64,000 nt of DNA, from NCBI RefSeq assembly GCF_023703085.1, contig NZ_JAMQJY010000008.1, forward strand, positions 1 to 64,000. The letters are read 5' to 3'. Numbering within the stretch: position 1 is the stretch's first letter; the number at the start of each line of letters is the position of its first letter. A program made the translations under genes and the position numbers. This DNA comes from Alkalicoccobacillus plakortidis. Lineage in GTDB: Bacteria; Bacillota; Bacilli; Bacillales; Bacillaceae_D. Below the pieces are notes generated by a model that was not told where the DNA came from, ran no database searches, and worked only from the letters and a program-made list of their open reading frames with translations. Shown piece after piece: positions 28,535 to 37,424 of this stretch.

Positions 28535-29254
28535 ATGTTCGGTTTAGATGATTTATTTCGTTTGATTATTGCGGCACTCATTATTTTACCACTCACTTCA
28601 ATTATTCGTGAATCTGGCTATTATTTAGCTGTTACAATTCTAGGGGCAAAAGAAAAGAAGCTGATCGTTGGAAGTGGACCAATATTATTTACGTTGCCAA
28701 CGATTGAGGTAAGAAAGTACTTTTTTATGTATAGCTGGATAGAGTACGAGGAGTTGAATCCAAGTAATCGTTTTTGGCATGGCATGATCTATGCGTCACC
28801 TATTGTTGGCCCACTTTTGCTTGGCCTCTTAATAAATACACTCTTAGCTAATGGTGTCTTAGAAGCGAATATGTTTTGGAATACATTTTTGTTTTATATT
28901 TTCTATTACATCTTTTTTGATGTCATTCCTGTTTATCTACCAGATGGTCAACCGACAAATGGGCGAGCAATCTTTGATTTAATTCGGCATGGTGAACGAT
29001 CCGATTACAGGAAGACTAGACTTGAACAAGAAGAGAATTCAGAAGATGAGCCTAAGGGTTACACGGAAGCCCAAGAAGATACAATAGAAAATCGTGATCG
29101 CGATCAGCAGGAAAGGCAAGACCACACAGATCCTACGCATAAGCAAACTGAGTCTAATGAAGGTAAAGGTAATACAGAGACTCAGGAAGAAACGATAGAA
29201 AACCGTGATCGTGATCAGAAGACACACTCAGACCATACGAAATTTTACAAATAG
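28535..29254 (+). CDS. M50-like membrane protein without the zinc motif, repetitive tail
   Basis: 239 residues. The first 155 are membrane-embedded and follow site-2-protease order: a span where HExxH is expected reads LTSIIRESGYYLAV, and a later span holds FFDVIPVYLPDGQPTNGRAI, resembling the N-P-x(4)-DG motif. The first zinc His is Arg and the second is absent, so it should be inactive as a protease. The last 80 residues are highly charged with a duplicated unit ending TIENRDRDQ at about 188 and 226. Function unknown; a pseudo-protease or chaperone-like role is inference. Confidence 0.6.
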   Translation: MFGLDDLFRLIIAALIILPLTSIIRESGYYLAVTILGAKEKKLIVGSGPILFTLPTIEVRKYFFMYSWIEYEELNPSNRFWHGMIYASPIVGPLLLGLLINTLLANGVLEANMFWNTFLFYIFYYIFFDVIPVYLPDGQPTNGRAIFDLIRHGERSDYRKTRLEQEENSEDEPKGYTEAQEDTIENRDRDQQERQDHTDPTHKQTESNEGKGNTETQEETIENRDRDQKTHSDHTKFYK

Positions 29255-29316
29255 CCCATCTTGCTATTTGTATATGATACACTAAAAGTAAAAATAACCC
29301 ATATGGAGTTGAGAGT

Positions 29317-29859
29317 TTGATAACACTTACTGATCATACGAGTATGAGGCCACTTAAGAGCGAAGATATGAAAAGATACTGGGAGCTTGCATACAAGGAC
29401 TCAAACCCTGAATGGAAAAAGTGGGATGCTCCTTATTATGAACACAAGGCACTTTCCTATGGGAAATTTGAAACCGACGTACGCGATCGTTATCTTGAGA
29501 AGAATGATGTGTATGGTTTGTTTGTAGATCATACGTTAATCGGGACGGTGTCATATTATTGGGAGCATGAACCTTCAAAGTGGCTAGAGGTAGGTATTAT
29601 CATTTACGACTCCAACCTTTGGAATGAGGGATACGGGACACCATTTCTTAAAGCTTGGATTACTCATTTGTTTGAAACCCTGCCACTAGTTAGAGTAGGT
29701 TTTACAACATGGTCAGGAAATAAACGAATGATGAGGCTTGGAGAAAAGCTCGGAATGACACAGGAAGCGAGACTGCGAAAATGCCGTCTCAATAATGGTA
29801 TCTACTATGATTCAATCCGATATGGTGTTTTGAGAGAAGAGTGGATTAGTTTTCAGTAA
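29317..29859 (+). CDS. GNAT N-acetyltransferase, RimJ/RimL-like
   Basis: 180 residues from TTG 29317. Visible features are LTDHTSMRPLKSEDMKRYWE at the start, a central strand WLEVGIIIYD, the acetyl-CoA loop region NLWNEGYGTPFLKAWITHLF and the conserved end GNKRMMRLGEKLGMTQEARLRKCR. This last motif is typical of ribosomal-protein-acetylase-like GNATs acting on amino groups. No operon partner is evident. Substrate unknown. Confidence 0.85.
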   Translation: MITLTDHTSMRPLKSEDMKRYWELAYKDSNPEWKKWDAPYYEHKALSYGKFETDVRDRYLEKNDVYGLFVDHTLIGTVSYYWEHEPSKWLEVGIIIYDSNLWNEGYGTPFLKAWITHLFETLPLVRVGFTTWSGNKRMMRLGEKLGMTQEARLRKCRLNNGIYYDSIRYGVLREEWISFQ

Positions 29860-29926
29860 CATATGTTACTCCAATACTTTATGATACAATTGATCTAGTA
29901 AATTATAGGTAAGAGGAGTGGTATAT

Positions 29927-30781
29927 TTGTCTCAGAGTATGAAACTCACAGATGAAAAGCTTTATTCACTAAAAACGGTTTCTAAAAAGATGTTTCGATT
30001 AATTAGTGATCGACTTAATGTGAATACAGCTTATGTGACAAAAAGAGGAGAGTCCGCTATGACTGTCCTTAGCTCCTTTAATAAAGATGCACAAACTATC
30101 CCTGAAGGATATTCTGTTGAATATGGTGATACATACTGCCGGCTCATCATTTTAGATGATGCGGATGTAATGACCACTTCGGATTTAAATAAAGACGAAA
30201 TAACAAAGAAGCTCGAAGTAACCTCTCAATTAGGTGTAAAGGGTTTTCTTGGCGTTACACTAAAGGATTTAGACGGGAATATATTTGGCACACTTTGTGT
30301 TATGGATCAAGAGGAAAAGAACTTCACTCAAGACGACATTGACTATCTTCATACGAGTGCAGAGATTCTTTCCTATCTAATTGAGTTAGATCAAACTAGA
30401 CAACATATAAATTATTTAAGTGTACCTATTATTCCTATAACTGAAAAAGTATCGATTCTTACTCTGCAAGGCATCGTTGATGAAACACGTGCAGAAAGAA
30501 TCATGAATGAAGCGATGCAATATGGGGCGGAGAAAGAAATTGATTATTTCCTTTTTGATCTGTCCAAGCTTGCAGTACAAGATCAAGTATTTCCAACGAT
30601 TTTATATAATATTGTACAAGCCCTGCGTATCATGGGAATAGAGGTTATCATTACAGGAATAACTCCAAAATTTGCACAGCTGGAATCAAACAATAATCAG
30701 CTCTCAAAAATGGGTGTCAAAACGGTTAATAGCATTCAAGCAGCGTTGGATTTGATTGGTTACAGGTTAATTGAAAAATAA
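29927..30781 (+). CDS. GAF-STAS protein, RsbR-like regulator
   Basis: About 284 residues. TTG 29927 is eight bases after AAGAGGAG; a GTG at 29918 overlaps that site. An N-terminal GAF domain (to about 150) includes VKGFLGVTLKDLDGNIFGTLCVMD. A C-terminal STAS domain reads DYFLFDLSKLAVQDQVFPTI and IMGIEVIITGITPKFAQ, as in stressosome RsbR proteins. Where RsbR usually has a phosphorylatable Thr (V-D-T), this protein has QDQ. It is monocistronic with its own terminator. Confidence 0.8.
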   Translation: MSQSMKLTDEKLYSLKTVSKKMFRLISDRLNVNTAYVTKRGESAMTVLSSFNKDAQTIPEGYSVEYGDTYCRLIILDDADVMTTSDLNKDEITKKLEVTSQLGVKGFLGVTLKDLDGNIFGTLCVMDQEEKNFTQDDIDYLHTSAEILSYLIELDQTRQHINYLSVPIIPITEKVSILTLQGIVDETRAERIMNEAMQYGAEKEIDYFLFDLSKLAVQDQVFPTILYNIVQALRIMGIEVIITGITPKFAQLESNNNQLSKMGVKTVNSIQAALDLIGYRLIEK

Positions 30782-30791
30782 TAGAAAATTT

Positions 30792-30824
30792 GAATCGCCA
30801 CTTGTTTGGTGCGATTCTTTTTTT
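30792..30824 (+). terminator. Rho-independent terminator
   Basis: GAATCGC / GCGATTC stem with a 12-base loop, then seven T. Confidence 0.85.
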
Positions 30825-30844
30825 ACATCTTAGGAGGTTTTGAT

Positions 30845-31033
30845 ATGACCTTAGAAATGAAAAATAAATGTGAACGTTGCGAGAAAAAACTAAAAGATCA
30901 TTTGTATGCCTACATATGTGTATATGAGTGTACGTTTTGTCCAGATTGTACAAAGGAAATGAAAAATACCTGCCCTAACTGTGGCGGAGAGCTAGTGAGA
31001 AGGCCAAGAAGAATGGTAAGAAAATTTGTCTAG
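30845..31033 (+). CDS. DUF1272 zinc-ribbon-like small protein
   Basis: 62 residues, ATG 30845 after TTAGGAGG. It carries eight cysteines in paired form: CERC, C-V-Y-E-C, CPDC and CPNC, with the family ending GGELVRRPRR. DUF1272 proteins are small and presumably zinc-binding, with unknown role. It is followed by the DesR-type palindrome. Confidence 0.88.
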   Translation: MTLEMKNKCERCEKKLKDHLYAYICVYECTFCPDCTKEMKNTCPNCGGELVRRPRRMVRKFV

Positions 31034-31041
31034 TTTGGGTT

Positions 31042-31065
31042 GGAGTATGACATCTGTCATACTCC
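31042..31065. promoter_or_regulatory. Perfect palindrome, probable DesR operator
   Basis: GGAGTATGACA and TGTCATACTCC form 11-bp arms around TC. The core ATGACA-N2-TGTCAT resembles the B. subtilis DesR box upstream of des. It is 82 bases before the desaturase start. No T-run follows, so a terminator role is less likely. Confidence 0.7.
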
Positions 31066-31146
31066 CTACATGATGGTTACTACTTACGCCAAATCTGTTG
31101 CTGACTTATAGTTAGTGTATAAGCAAGCAACGGAGGAGAATGCTCT

Positions 31147-32155
31147 ATGACTAATACAGATCACGCTCAAAAAACAAAAAAATTAACTCAGCAAGTTATG
31201 AAATACGCTAAAGGTGAAAATAAAAATAGTATAACTCAATTAATGAATACATTTATTCCATTTATCGCCCTTTGGATCGGCGCTTATCTACTCATGGACG
31301 TTTCCTATTGGCTATCTTTGCCACTTGTAATTGTCGCATCAGGCTTTTTGATTCGTATCTTTATCATTTTTCATGATTGCTGTCACGGATCATTTTTCAA
31401 AAGCAAAAAGGTGAATCACTTTCTTGGAACACTTACAGGAGTAATGACATTATTCCCATTCATTCAATGGAAAAGAGATCACTCTATTCATCATGCAACT
31501 AGTAGTAATCTTGATAAACGAGGCACAGGAGATATATGGGTTTTAACCATTGAAGAGTATCAAGCGGCATCAAAAAGGGAAAAACTGATGTATCGGCTAT
31601 ATAGAAATCCAATTGTGATGTTTGGTTTAGGACCAATTTATTTGTTTCTAATTAAGAACCGTTTTAATCGCAAGGGAGCTCCATTAAAGGAACGAATGAA
31701 TACGTACACTACAAATGGTTTGATCGTTGCTTTTGCTTTATTTACATGCTGGCTTGTTGGCTTGGCAAGCATTTTTACTCATTCAAGGTCCGATCTTCTT
31801 TATCTCGGGTATGTTGGGAATTTGGTTATTCTATGTACAACATACATTTGAAGATACGTATTTTGAGGAAGATGAGAACTGGGATTATGTAAAAGCAGCA
31901 GTGGAAGGAAGCTCTTATTATAAATTGCCACCTTTACTTCAGTGGCTGACAGGAAATATTGGCTATCATCATGTGCACCATCTTAGTCCAAGAATTCCAA
32001 ACTACAAGCTTGCGGAAGCTCATAATGAAACGGAACAACTAAAAAACATTCCAACTGTTACATTAATGACAAGTCTTCAATCACTAAAATTTAGACTCTG
32101 GGATTCTACAGAAAAACGATTTGTCGGTTACAAAGCATTAAAACAGGCTCAGTAA
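31147..32155 (+). CDS. des: Fatty acid desaturase (Des-like), frame broken
   Basis: Membrane acyl-lipid desaturase, joined length 335 residues. The three His boxes are present: HDCCH at 76-80, HSIHH near 112, and YHHVHH in the C-terminal part. Four spans surround them. The frame breaks at 31760-31765 (GCTTGG for GCTGG); repair restores FTCWLVGWQAFLLIQGPIFF. An intact GCTGG lies only a few bases upstream. It is followed by desK and desR, the cold-shock membrane-fluidity system, and preceded by a DesR-like palindrome. It starts at ATG 31147 after CGGAGGAG. Confidence 0.9.
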
Positions 32156-32198
32156 TCCAACTGATGAATATCTCCCTCAAATCGATAGGATGGTCCTC

Positions 32199-33347
32199 AT
32201 GTTAGAGAAAATACAAAAATTTAATCTTCATACTTACAGCGGAATATCGCCCTATATATGGGCGGTATTCTTCATTCTACCCTTTTATTATATTTTTCAA
32301 TTTTCATTTGAAGTGGACATGATTGCAAGTGTCATACTAACTGTCAGCTTCTTTATTTTTTATCGAATCGCGTTTCTTTCAAAGGGATGGATAATCTACC
32401 TTTGGACATTTATTTTGATGGGTGTCTCTACGTCAACGATTTTTTTATTTGGGTATACCTTTTTTGCCTTTTTTATTGCCTACTTTATTGGTAATATAAG
32501 GGATAAGCGGTCTTTTTATCTGTTATACTTCATCCACTTAGGCACAACATCTTTTTCCATTAACTATGGCATTATTAATGAACCTAATCTGTTTTTGCCA
32601 CAATTAGCCTTTGTCATTATTGCTTGGATCAGCGTGATACTGCTTCCATTTAGCACTCATAATAAAAACGAACGAGATATATTAGAAGATAAGCTTGAGG
32701 ATGCTAACGAGCAACTGGCTGAACTGATTAAAGTGAAGGAAAGGCAGCGAATAGCAAGAGATCTTCATGATACGTTAGGTCAAAGTCTCTCAATGATTGG
32801 TTTGAAGAGTGAGCTTGCAAGAAAGTTAATTTATAAGAATCCGCAACAGGCAGCAATAGAAATCAAAGAGGTACAGCAAGCGGCGAGAACTTCATTAAAT
32901 GAAGTGAGGAAACTAGTTTCTTCAATGAAAGGCCTTAGGTTACGAGATGAGCGGACGCTATCGGCGCAAATGCTAAAAGCAGCCCATATTGCGTGGGGAT
33001 GGCATGAAGAAGATCGTGAAGTATTAACAAACGTCAATCTAATTACGGAAAATATCTTAGCAATGTCTTTAAAAGAAGCCGTTACAAATGTTGTGAAGCA
33101 TAGTAATGCAACAACTTGCGAAGCGTTTATCCAAGCTAAAGAGGATCAACTCTTATTGATTGTTCGAGATAATGGCACCTTCAAAGCGACGGGAAATTAT
33201 TTTGAAAAAGGAAATGGACTAGCCGGAATGAAGGAACGTCTTGAGTTTGTAAATGGCAGTCTTGAGGTTGATACATCAAATGGAACAGAGCTTCGAATAA
33301 AGGTGCCGTATGACATAAAAATAATCTACAAGGATGAGAACTCATGA
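32199..33347 (+). CDS. desK: Sensor histidine kinase DesK (membrane fluidity thermosensor)
   Basis: 382 residues. The N-terminal half has four or five membrane spans, then a coiled linker (EDKLEDANEQLAELIKVKER). The HisKA_3 motif is RIARDLHDTLGQSL with phospho-His near 190, and the ATPase part has LKEAVTNVVKHSNA and DNGTF...GNGLAGMKERL. This is the NarX/DesK class. ATG 32199 follows AGGATGG; an ATG at 32190 overlaps that site. Its stop overlaps the DesR start by four bases. Order des-desK-desR matches B. subtilis. Confidence 0.92.
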   Translation: MLEKIQKFNLHTYSGISPYIWAVFFILPFYYIFQFSFEVDMIASVILTVSFFIFYRIAFLSKGWIIYLWTFILMGVSTSTIFLFGYTFFAFFIAYFIGNIRDKRSFYLLYFIHLGTTSFSINYGIINEPNLFLPQLAFVIIAWISVILLPFSTHNKNERDILEDKLEDANEQLAELIKVKERQRIARDLHDTLGQSLSMIGLKSELARKLIYKNPQQAAIEIKEVQQAARTSLNEVRKLVSSMKGLRLRDERTLSAQMLKAAHIAWGWHEEDREVLTNVNLITENILAMSLKEAVTNVVKHSNATTCEAFIQAKEDQLLLIVRDNGTFKATGNYFEKGNGLAGMKERLEFVNGSLEVDTSNGTELRIKVPYDIKIIYKDENS

Positions 33348-33943
33348 TTAAAATCTATATAGCTGAAGACCAACAGCTTCTGCTTGGGGCACTTGAAGCG
33401 TTGCTTAACCTAGAAGATGACATGGAGATCGTCGGAAAAGGCAAAACTGGGCAGGAAGCCGTAGATTATGTGAAGAAATATCAGCCTGACGTATGTATTA
33501 TGGATATTGAAATGCCTGAAAAAACAGGACTTGAAGCAGCTGAAGAGTTAAAATCCTATGATTGCAAATTGGTGATCCTCACCACCTTTGCTAGATCAGG
33601 TTATTTCCAACGAGCCCTTCATGCAGGAGTGAGTGCCTACTTATTAAAGGATAGTTCAAGTGATGAACTAGCCCAGGCGATTCGTCATGTGGTAGATGGG
33701 AAACGAGTATACGCTCCTGAACTGATGGATGATGTGTTCCGTGAAACCAATCCATTAACGGAACGCGAAAAAGAAGTACTCTCACTCATTGCAGATGGGA
33801 AAAGCACAAAAGAAATTTCTATTGAACTTGATATAAAAATAGGCACAGTTCGTAATTACGTGTCAGTCATCTTAGAAAAATTAGACGTAAAAAACCGAAT
33901 TGAAGCAGTTACACATTCTAAGGAGAAGGGATGGTTTGGTTAA
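33344..33943 (+). CDS. desR: Response regulator DesR
   Basis: 199 residues, NarL/FixJ family. The receiver has phospho-Asp54 in VCIMDIEMPEKTG and Lys of LLKDSSSDEL. The LuxR HTH near 135-195 contains LTEREKEVLSLIADGKSTKEIS and NRIEAV. It is expected to activate des on cooling through the palindrome at 31042. The ATGA overlap with desK shows coupling. A strong terminator follows. Confidence 0.93.
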   Translation: MIKIYIAEDQQLLLGALEALLNLEDDMEIVGKGKTGQEAVDYVKKYQPDVCIMDIEMPEKTGLEAAEELKSYDCKLVILTTFARSGYFQRALHAGVSAYLLKDSSSDELAQAIRHVVDGKRVYAPELMDDVFRETNPLTEREKEVLSLIADGKSTKEISIELDIKIGTVRNYVSVILEKLDVKNRIEAVTHSKEKGWFG

Positions 33944-33977
33944 ACAAGCCGTCCCTTTATGTATGAATGAACACTAT

Positions 33978-34025
33978 AAAAAACCAAATCATCATGAGTT
34001 CACTCACATAATGGTTTGGTTTTTT
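33978..34025. terminator. Rho-independent terminator
   Basis: AAAAAACCAAATCAT pairs with ATGGTTTGGTTTTT around an 18-base loop. It ends the des operon. Confidence 0.85.
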
Positions 34026-34290
34026 GTTCATCAAAAAGAAGAGAGTAGGGCTAGCCTATCGGACGAACACCCGTAAGAAGCTGATGATTTGTAAGCGGGA
34101 TTGAATTACTTACAGAGTAATGAAGATCTACTGTAGATTGTACAAGTTAATTCGAATTATTAATTATTCCACTTGATATTTATTTGTTTCGTTATGACCT
34201 AAGCTCGTGCATGTTGATTCATTCGTACACTACTATCTCTTTTTTTACAGATAAACACTAAATTTAATTCTAATAATCTATTAAAAATAC

Positions 34291-34380
34291 TGACGCTCTC
34301 ACAAAGCGGATGGGCGCCATCCCCGTGGAAAGAGTGCCCCATCCTGGAAGCGACGAAACTCCAACAATCCCCGCCTGCTA
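34291..34380. repeat. GC-rich structured intergenic element
   Basis: A ~90-base GC-rich block in an otherwise AT-rich 800-base gap. It contains GGATGGGCGCCATCC, itself a hairpin, and a second pairing option GGATGGG with CCCCATCC further along. No coding frame fits. It may be a degenerate copy of the GC-rich intergenic repeats of Bacillaceae or a mobile-element end; both are inference. The flanks 34026-34290 and 34381-34510 show nothing I recognise. Confidence 0.45.
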
Positions 34381-34528
34381 CTTTATTGTACAGATTAGTT
34401 TTATCAGACCAGTTTTTTCACAATTTTTGAGAAAAGAAAACCGCTTTAATGTTGAAAGAAATCGATAACTAATGAATACTTATACTTAACGAGAAAAATG
34501 ATCTATTAATAATAAGAAGGAGTGTTCA

Positions 34529-34781
34529 ATAAAGGCAATCCTAATGTTGTTTATTTTTATTATTTTTCCTGTGATTTTGATCGTTTTAAGCATGCTTTTG
34601 AAGCGGCATAGATACCTTGTTTTTCTGCTCGCTTTTATGCTGCCAGTTACATTTGTGGGGATCGAATCTTGAAAGCATTCTAGGTAACTTGGATGCCATT
34701 GCTCTTTACACTTCCGCGTATTTTGTAATCTGTGGAATGACGATGTTTATATCAGCAAAGGTACGAAAATCAACTTATTAA
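34529..34781 (+). pseudogene. Small two-span membrane protein, start and frame defective
   Basis: After AAGGAG the frame begins with ATA at 34529 (IKAILMLFIFIIF), not a normal start; the first ATG is at 34544, too far from the ribosome site. It encodes a hydrophobic span, KRHRY, and a second span, then stops at 34672. Removing one T near 34669 continues as ESILGNLDAIALYTSAYF to a stop at 34781, about 83 residues in all. The start and frame defects suggest either decay or errors. No family recognised. Confidence 0.45.
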
Positions 34782-34805
34782 TAGAGAGAAAAGGGAGCGA
34801 TTATT

Positions 34806-35384
34806 ATGCATCAAATAAAAAGAGTTGCAGTATTTTGTGGTTCAAGTGAAGGGTCAGATCCTATCTACATGGAGCAAGCTAGAAAATTAGGCGCCTTACT
34901 TGCTGACAAAGGAATAGGACTTGTATACGGAGGAGCTCAGGTGGGCTGCATGGGTGCAGTTGCAGATGCATGCTTAGAAGCTGGTGGTGAAGTAATTGGT
35001 GTTATTCCTGAAAAGTTAATGAATGTTGAGATTGCTCATAGTGGATTAACAGAGCAACACATCGTAAAAACCATGCACGAGCGGAAGGCAATGATGGCTG
35101 ATCTATCTGACGCATTTATCGCATTGCCAGGAGGGGCTGGTACGTTGGAAGAGTGGTTTGAGGTCTTCACCTGGTCTCAACTTGGTTATCACCATAAACC
35201 ATGCAGCTTCTTAAATGTAAATAATTTTTATGATCCATTATTACAAATGCTTGAGCACACCATCGAGCAAGGATTTATGCGACCAGCCTATCAGGAATTA
35301 ATTATTACAGAGAATAGTGCTGAGGAATTGTTGGAAAAGCTCCATCAATTTCAACCGCTTGAATTATCTAAGTGGGGTAATTAG
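34806..35384 (+). CDS. LOG-family nucleoside 5'-monophosphate phosphoribohydrolase
   Basis: 192 residues of the LOG/TIGR00730 family, which releases the base from nucleoside 5'-monophosphates, including cytokinin ribosides. The diagnostic PGGAGTLEE motif is near residue 108, with MHERKAMM before it and FCGSSEG at the N-terminus. ATG 34806 follows AAAAGGGAG. The physiological substrate in Bacilli is uncertain. The next gene begins three bases after its stop. Confidence 0.92.
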   Translation: MHQIKRVAVFCGSSEGSDPIYMEQARKLGALLADKGIGLVYGGAQVGCMGAVADACLEAGGEVIGVIPEKLMNVEIAHSGLTEQHIVKTMHERKAMMADLSDAFIALPGGAGTLEEWFEVFTWSQLGYHHKPCSFLNVNNFYDPLLQMLEHTIEQGFMRPAYQELIITENSAEELLEKLHQFQPLELSKWGN

Positions 35385-35386
35385 GT

Positions 35387-35938
35387 GTGAACGAACATGA
35401 AGATCGAAGCAAGTGGCCTGTCTGGGCAGAAGAGACAATTGTTATAGAAGAACCAACCCCGGAATGGCAAATAAAAGGCGAAGAAGAGAAGAAACAGTTG
35501 CTTTCTCTTCTCGACCCATTTGAGATTATAGACATTGAGCATATAGGTAGTACATCTATTCCTTCGCTACAAGCCAAACCGATTATTGACATTATGACTA
35601 AAGTAAAAGATTTTAGCCGATCAGATGAAATGGTGGCCGTATTAAGTGAACATGATTGGAACTATGTCCCTCCAAGCCTTGACCAACGGGAATGGAGAAA
35701 ATACTTTGTGAAAGTACATAACAACAAACGAGTGGCTCATCTACATATAGTTCAAGAGGGGTCTGAAAGGTGGGACGAGCACTTACAATTTCGCAATACG
35801 CTACGAAACAATCCGAAACTAGTAGCAGAATATGCGACATTAAAAAAGAGACTTGCACACGAATTTGCTGGTGATCGTGAAGCCTATACGGAAGCAAAGT
35901 CTGAATTTATCCAGAAAGTTTTAAAGCGATACGTTTAG
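35387..35938 (+). CDS. GrpB/UPF0157-family nucleotidyltransferase-fold protein
   Basis: 183 residues from GTG 35387. The family core EHIGSTSIPSLQAKPIIDIM is near residue 52, the GS-x10-D pattern of the nucleotidyltransferase fold, and the end is AYTEAKSEFIQKVL. GrpB proteins may transfer nucleotides to small molecules, but no reaction is firmly assigned here. Probably co-transcribed with the LOG gene. Confidence 0.88.
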   Translation: MNEHEDRSKWPVWAEETIVIEEPTPEWQIKGEEEKKQLLSLLDPFEIIDIEHIGSTSIPSLQAKPIIDIMTKVKDFSRSDEMVAVLSEHDWNYVPPSLDQREWRKYFVKVHNNKRVAHLHIVQEGSERWDEHLQFRNTLRNNPKLVAEYATLKKRLAHEFAGDREAYTEAKSEFIQKVLKRYV

Positions 35939-36045
35939 TTAATTTTTGCAAGGAGAGCTCATTACTAATCAAAGTACCAGTATTGATTAAATCACAAAAA
36001 CACGAGAAGCTAGCGACATAAAATCATAAAAAAGGGGAGACCCAA

Positions 36046-37122
36046 ATGAAGCAAGCAAGCTTGTACGAGCGCCTACATCTGACACATCCAATCATTCAAG
36101 CCCCAATGGCAGGAGGGATTTCTACCCCGGAGTTAACAGCAGCCGTTTCGAACAATGGTTGCCTTGGTATGATAGCCGCAGGGTATTTAGATCCAGATGC
36201 ACTCCTTAAGGAAATTAAAGCAGTCAAGAAAAAGACTAAAAATTGGTTTGGCGTGAATCTCTTTGTTCCAAATGTTTATGAGATAGAGGATTGTGCACTA
36301 CATACATCCAAAACTCTACTTGAACCAATTCATGAAAGTTTGCACATAGAACAACATCAAGTTTCACTACCTGAGGCCAAATGTGACGATGACAACTACC
36401 ACCAATTAATAGATCTGATCATTCGAGAGAAAGTGCCTGTATGTACATTTACATTTGGTCTTCCATCTCGTGATGTGATTCATCGATTAAAACAGCAACA
36501 TATCATTCTGATTGGAACCGCTACTACAGTTAAAGAAGCGATTGAAATCGAGCGAGCTGGATTGGATATGGTCATTTTGCAAGGTAGTGAAGCAGGTGGC
36601 CACAGAGGTACCTTCTTGCATACAGAGGATGAGGGTCTTATTGGATTAATGGCACTGATTCCACAAGCGGTTCGTCTGATTAATATTCCTGTTATCGCTG
36701 CAGGTGGCATTATGGATGGTAGAGCATTAATGGCGGCTCGTTGCTTAGGAGCAGCTGCTGTTCAGATGGGAACGGCTTTCCTAACATGTACGGAGAGTGG
36801 AGCAACAGATATACATAAGCAGGCCGTGACCAAAGCAACGGACAGTCAAACAACGTTAACAAGTGCGTTTTCAGGTAAAAAGGCGAGAGGAATCAATAAC
36901 ACGTTTATACGAATGATGCAGAAACATGAACATGACCTTCCTGTTTTTCCAATTCAAAATGCGTTAACTAAGTCAATTCGTGCAGCGTCTTCCAATCAAA
37001 ACAATCGTGAATTTATGTCACTATGGTCGGGGCAAAGCCCAATGCTTGCTTCTTTACAATCAGCAGAAGAACTAATTGAGCGAGTAATGGAAGAAGCGGA
37101 GGAGGTTTGGAATGGTATCTAA
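36046..37122 (+). CDS. Nitronate monooxygenase (2-nitropropane dioxygenase family)
   Basis: 358-residue FMN-dependent enzyme that detoxifies nitronates such as propionate-3-nitronate. Motifs are PIIQAPMAGGISTPEL at the start, QGSEAGGHRGTF with the catalytic His near 186, and IAAGGIMDGRALMAARCLGA for phosphate binding. ATG 36046 follows AAAAGGGGAG. The last bases hold AGGAGG, serving the overlapping next frame. Length is normal for class I enzymes. Confidence 0.92.
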   Translation: MKQASLYERLHLTHPIIQAPMAGGISTPELTAAVSNNGCLGMIAAGYLDPDALLKEIKAVKKKTKNWFGVNLFVPNVYEIEDCALHTSKTLLEPIHESLHIEQHQVSLPEAKCDDDNYHQLIDLIIREKVPVCTFTFGLPSRDVIHRLKQQHIILIGTATTVKEAIEIERAGLDMVILQGSEAGGHRGTFLHTEDEGLIGLMALIPQAVRLINIPVIAAGGIMDGRALMAARCLGAAAVQMGTAFLTCTESGATDIHKQAVTKATDSQTTLTSAFSGKKARGINNTFIRMMQKHEHDLPVFPIQNALTKSIRAASSNQNNREFMSLWSGQSPMLASLQSAEELIERVMEEAEEVWNGI

Positions 37123-37400
37123 ACCTAATCAAAAAAAGACAACATTAGTTATATTAGGTGTTGGACATGCCAATCAATTAGTTTCAAAATCGTGTCAACC
37201 TGCTGTATATCGAGCATTTTTTGATCGTGTGAAACCCGATGTCATTGGAGTGGAGAGAGCACCTTTAGAGTTCTTAAAATCAAATTTTTATGATTTTACT
37301 CATGAACAACAGAACATTATCAGGTCTGCCTGAATGGACAAAGGTAGGGAAGCTTCAGCTTGAAGGGTATTGGGAGGATCATGTGCTTAGGTCTCGATAA
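37112..37400 (+). pseudogene. Truncated, frameshifted gene remnant
   Basis: An intact start overlaps the preceding gene with a good AGGAGG and reads VILGVGHANQLVSKSCQPA, then RVKPDVIGVERAPLEFLKS, stopping at 37333. A second frame continues LPEWTKVGKLQLEGYWEDHV and stops at 37400. Together they give under 100 residues, which looks too short for the fold. I read this as the start and a later part of a larger gene with the middle lost (inference). Function not recognised. Confidence 0.5.
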
Positions 37401-37424
37401 TTCACGATAAAGGTGGATAACATC

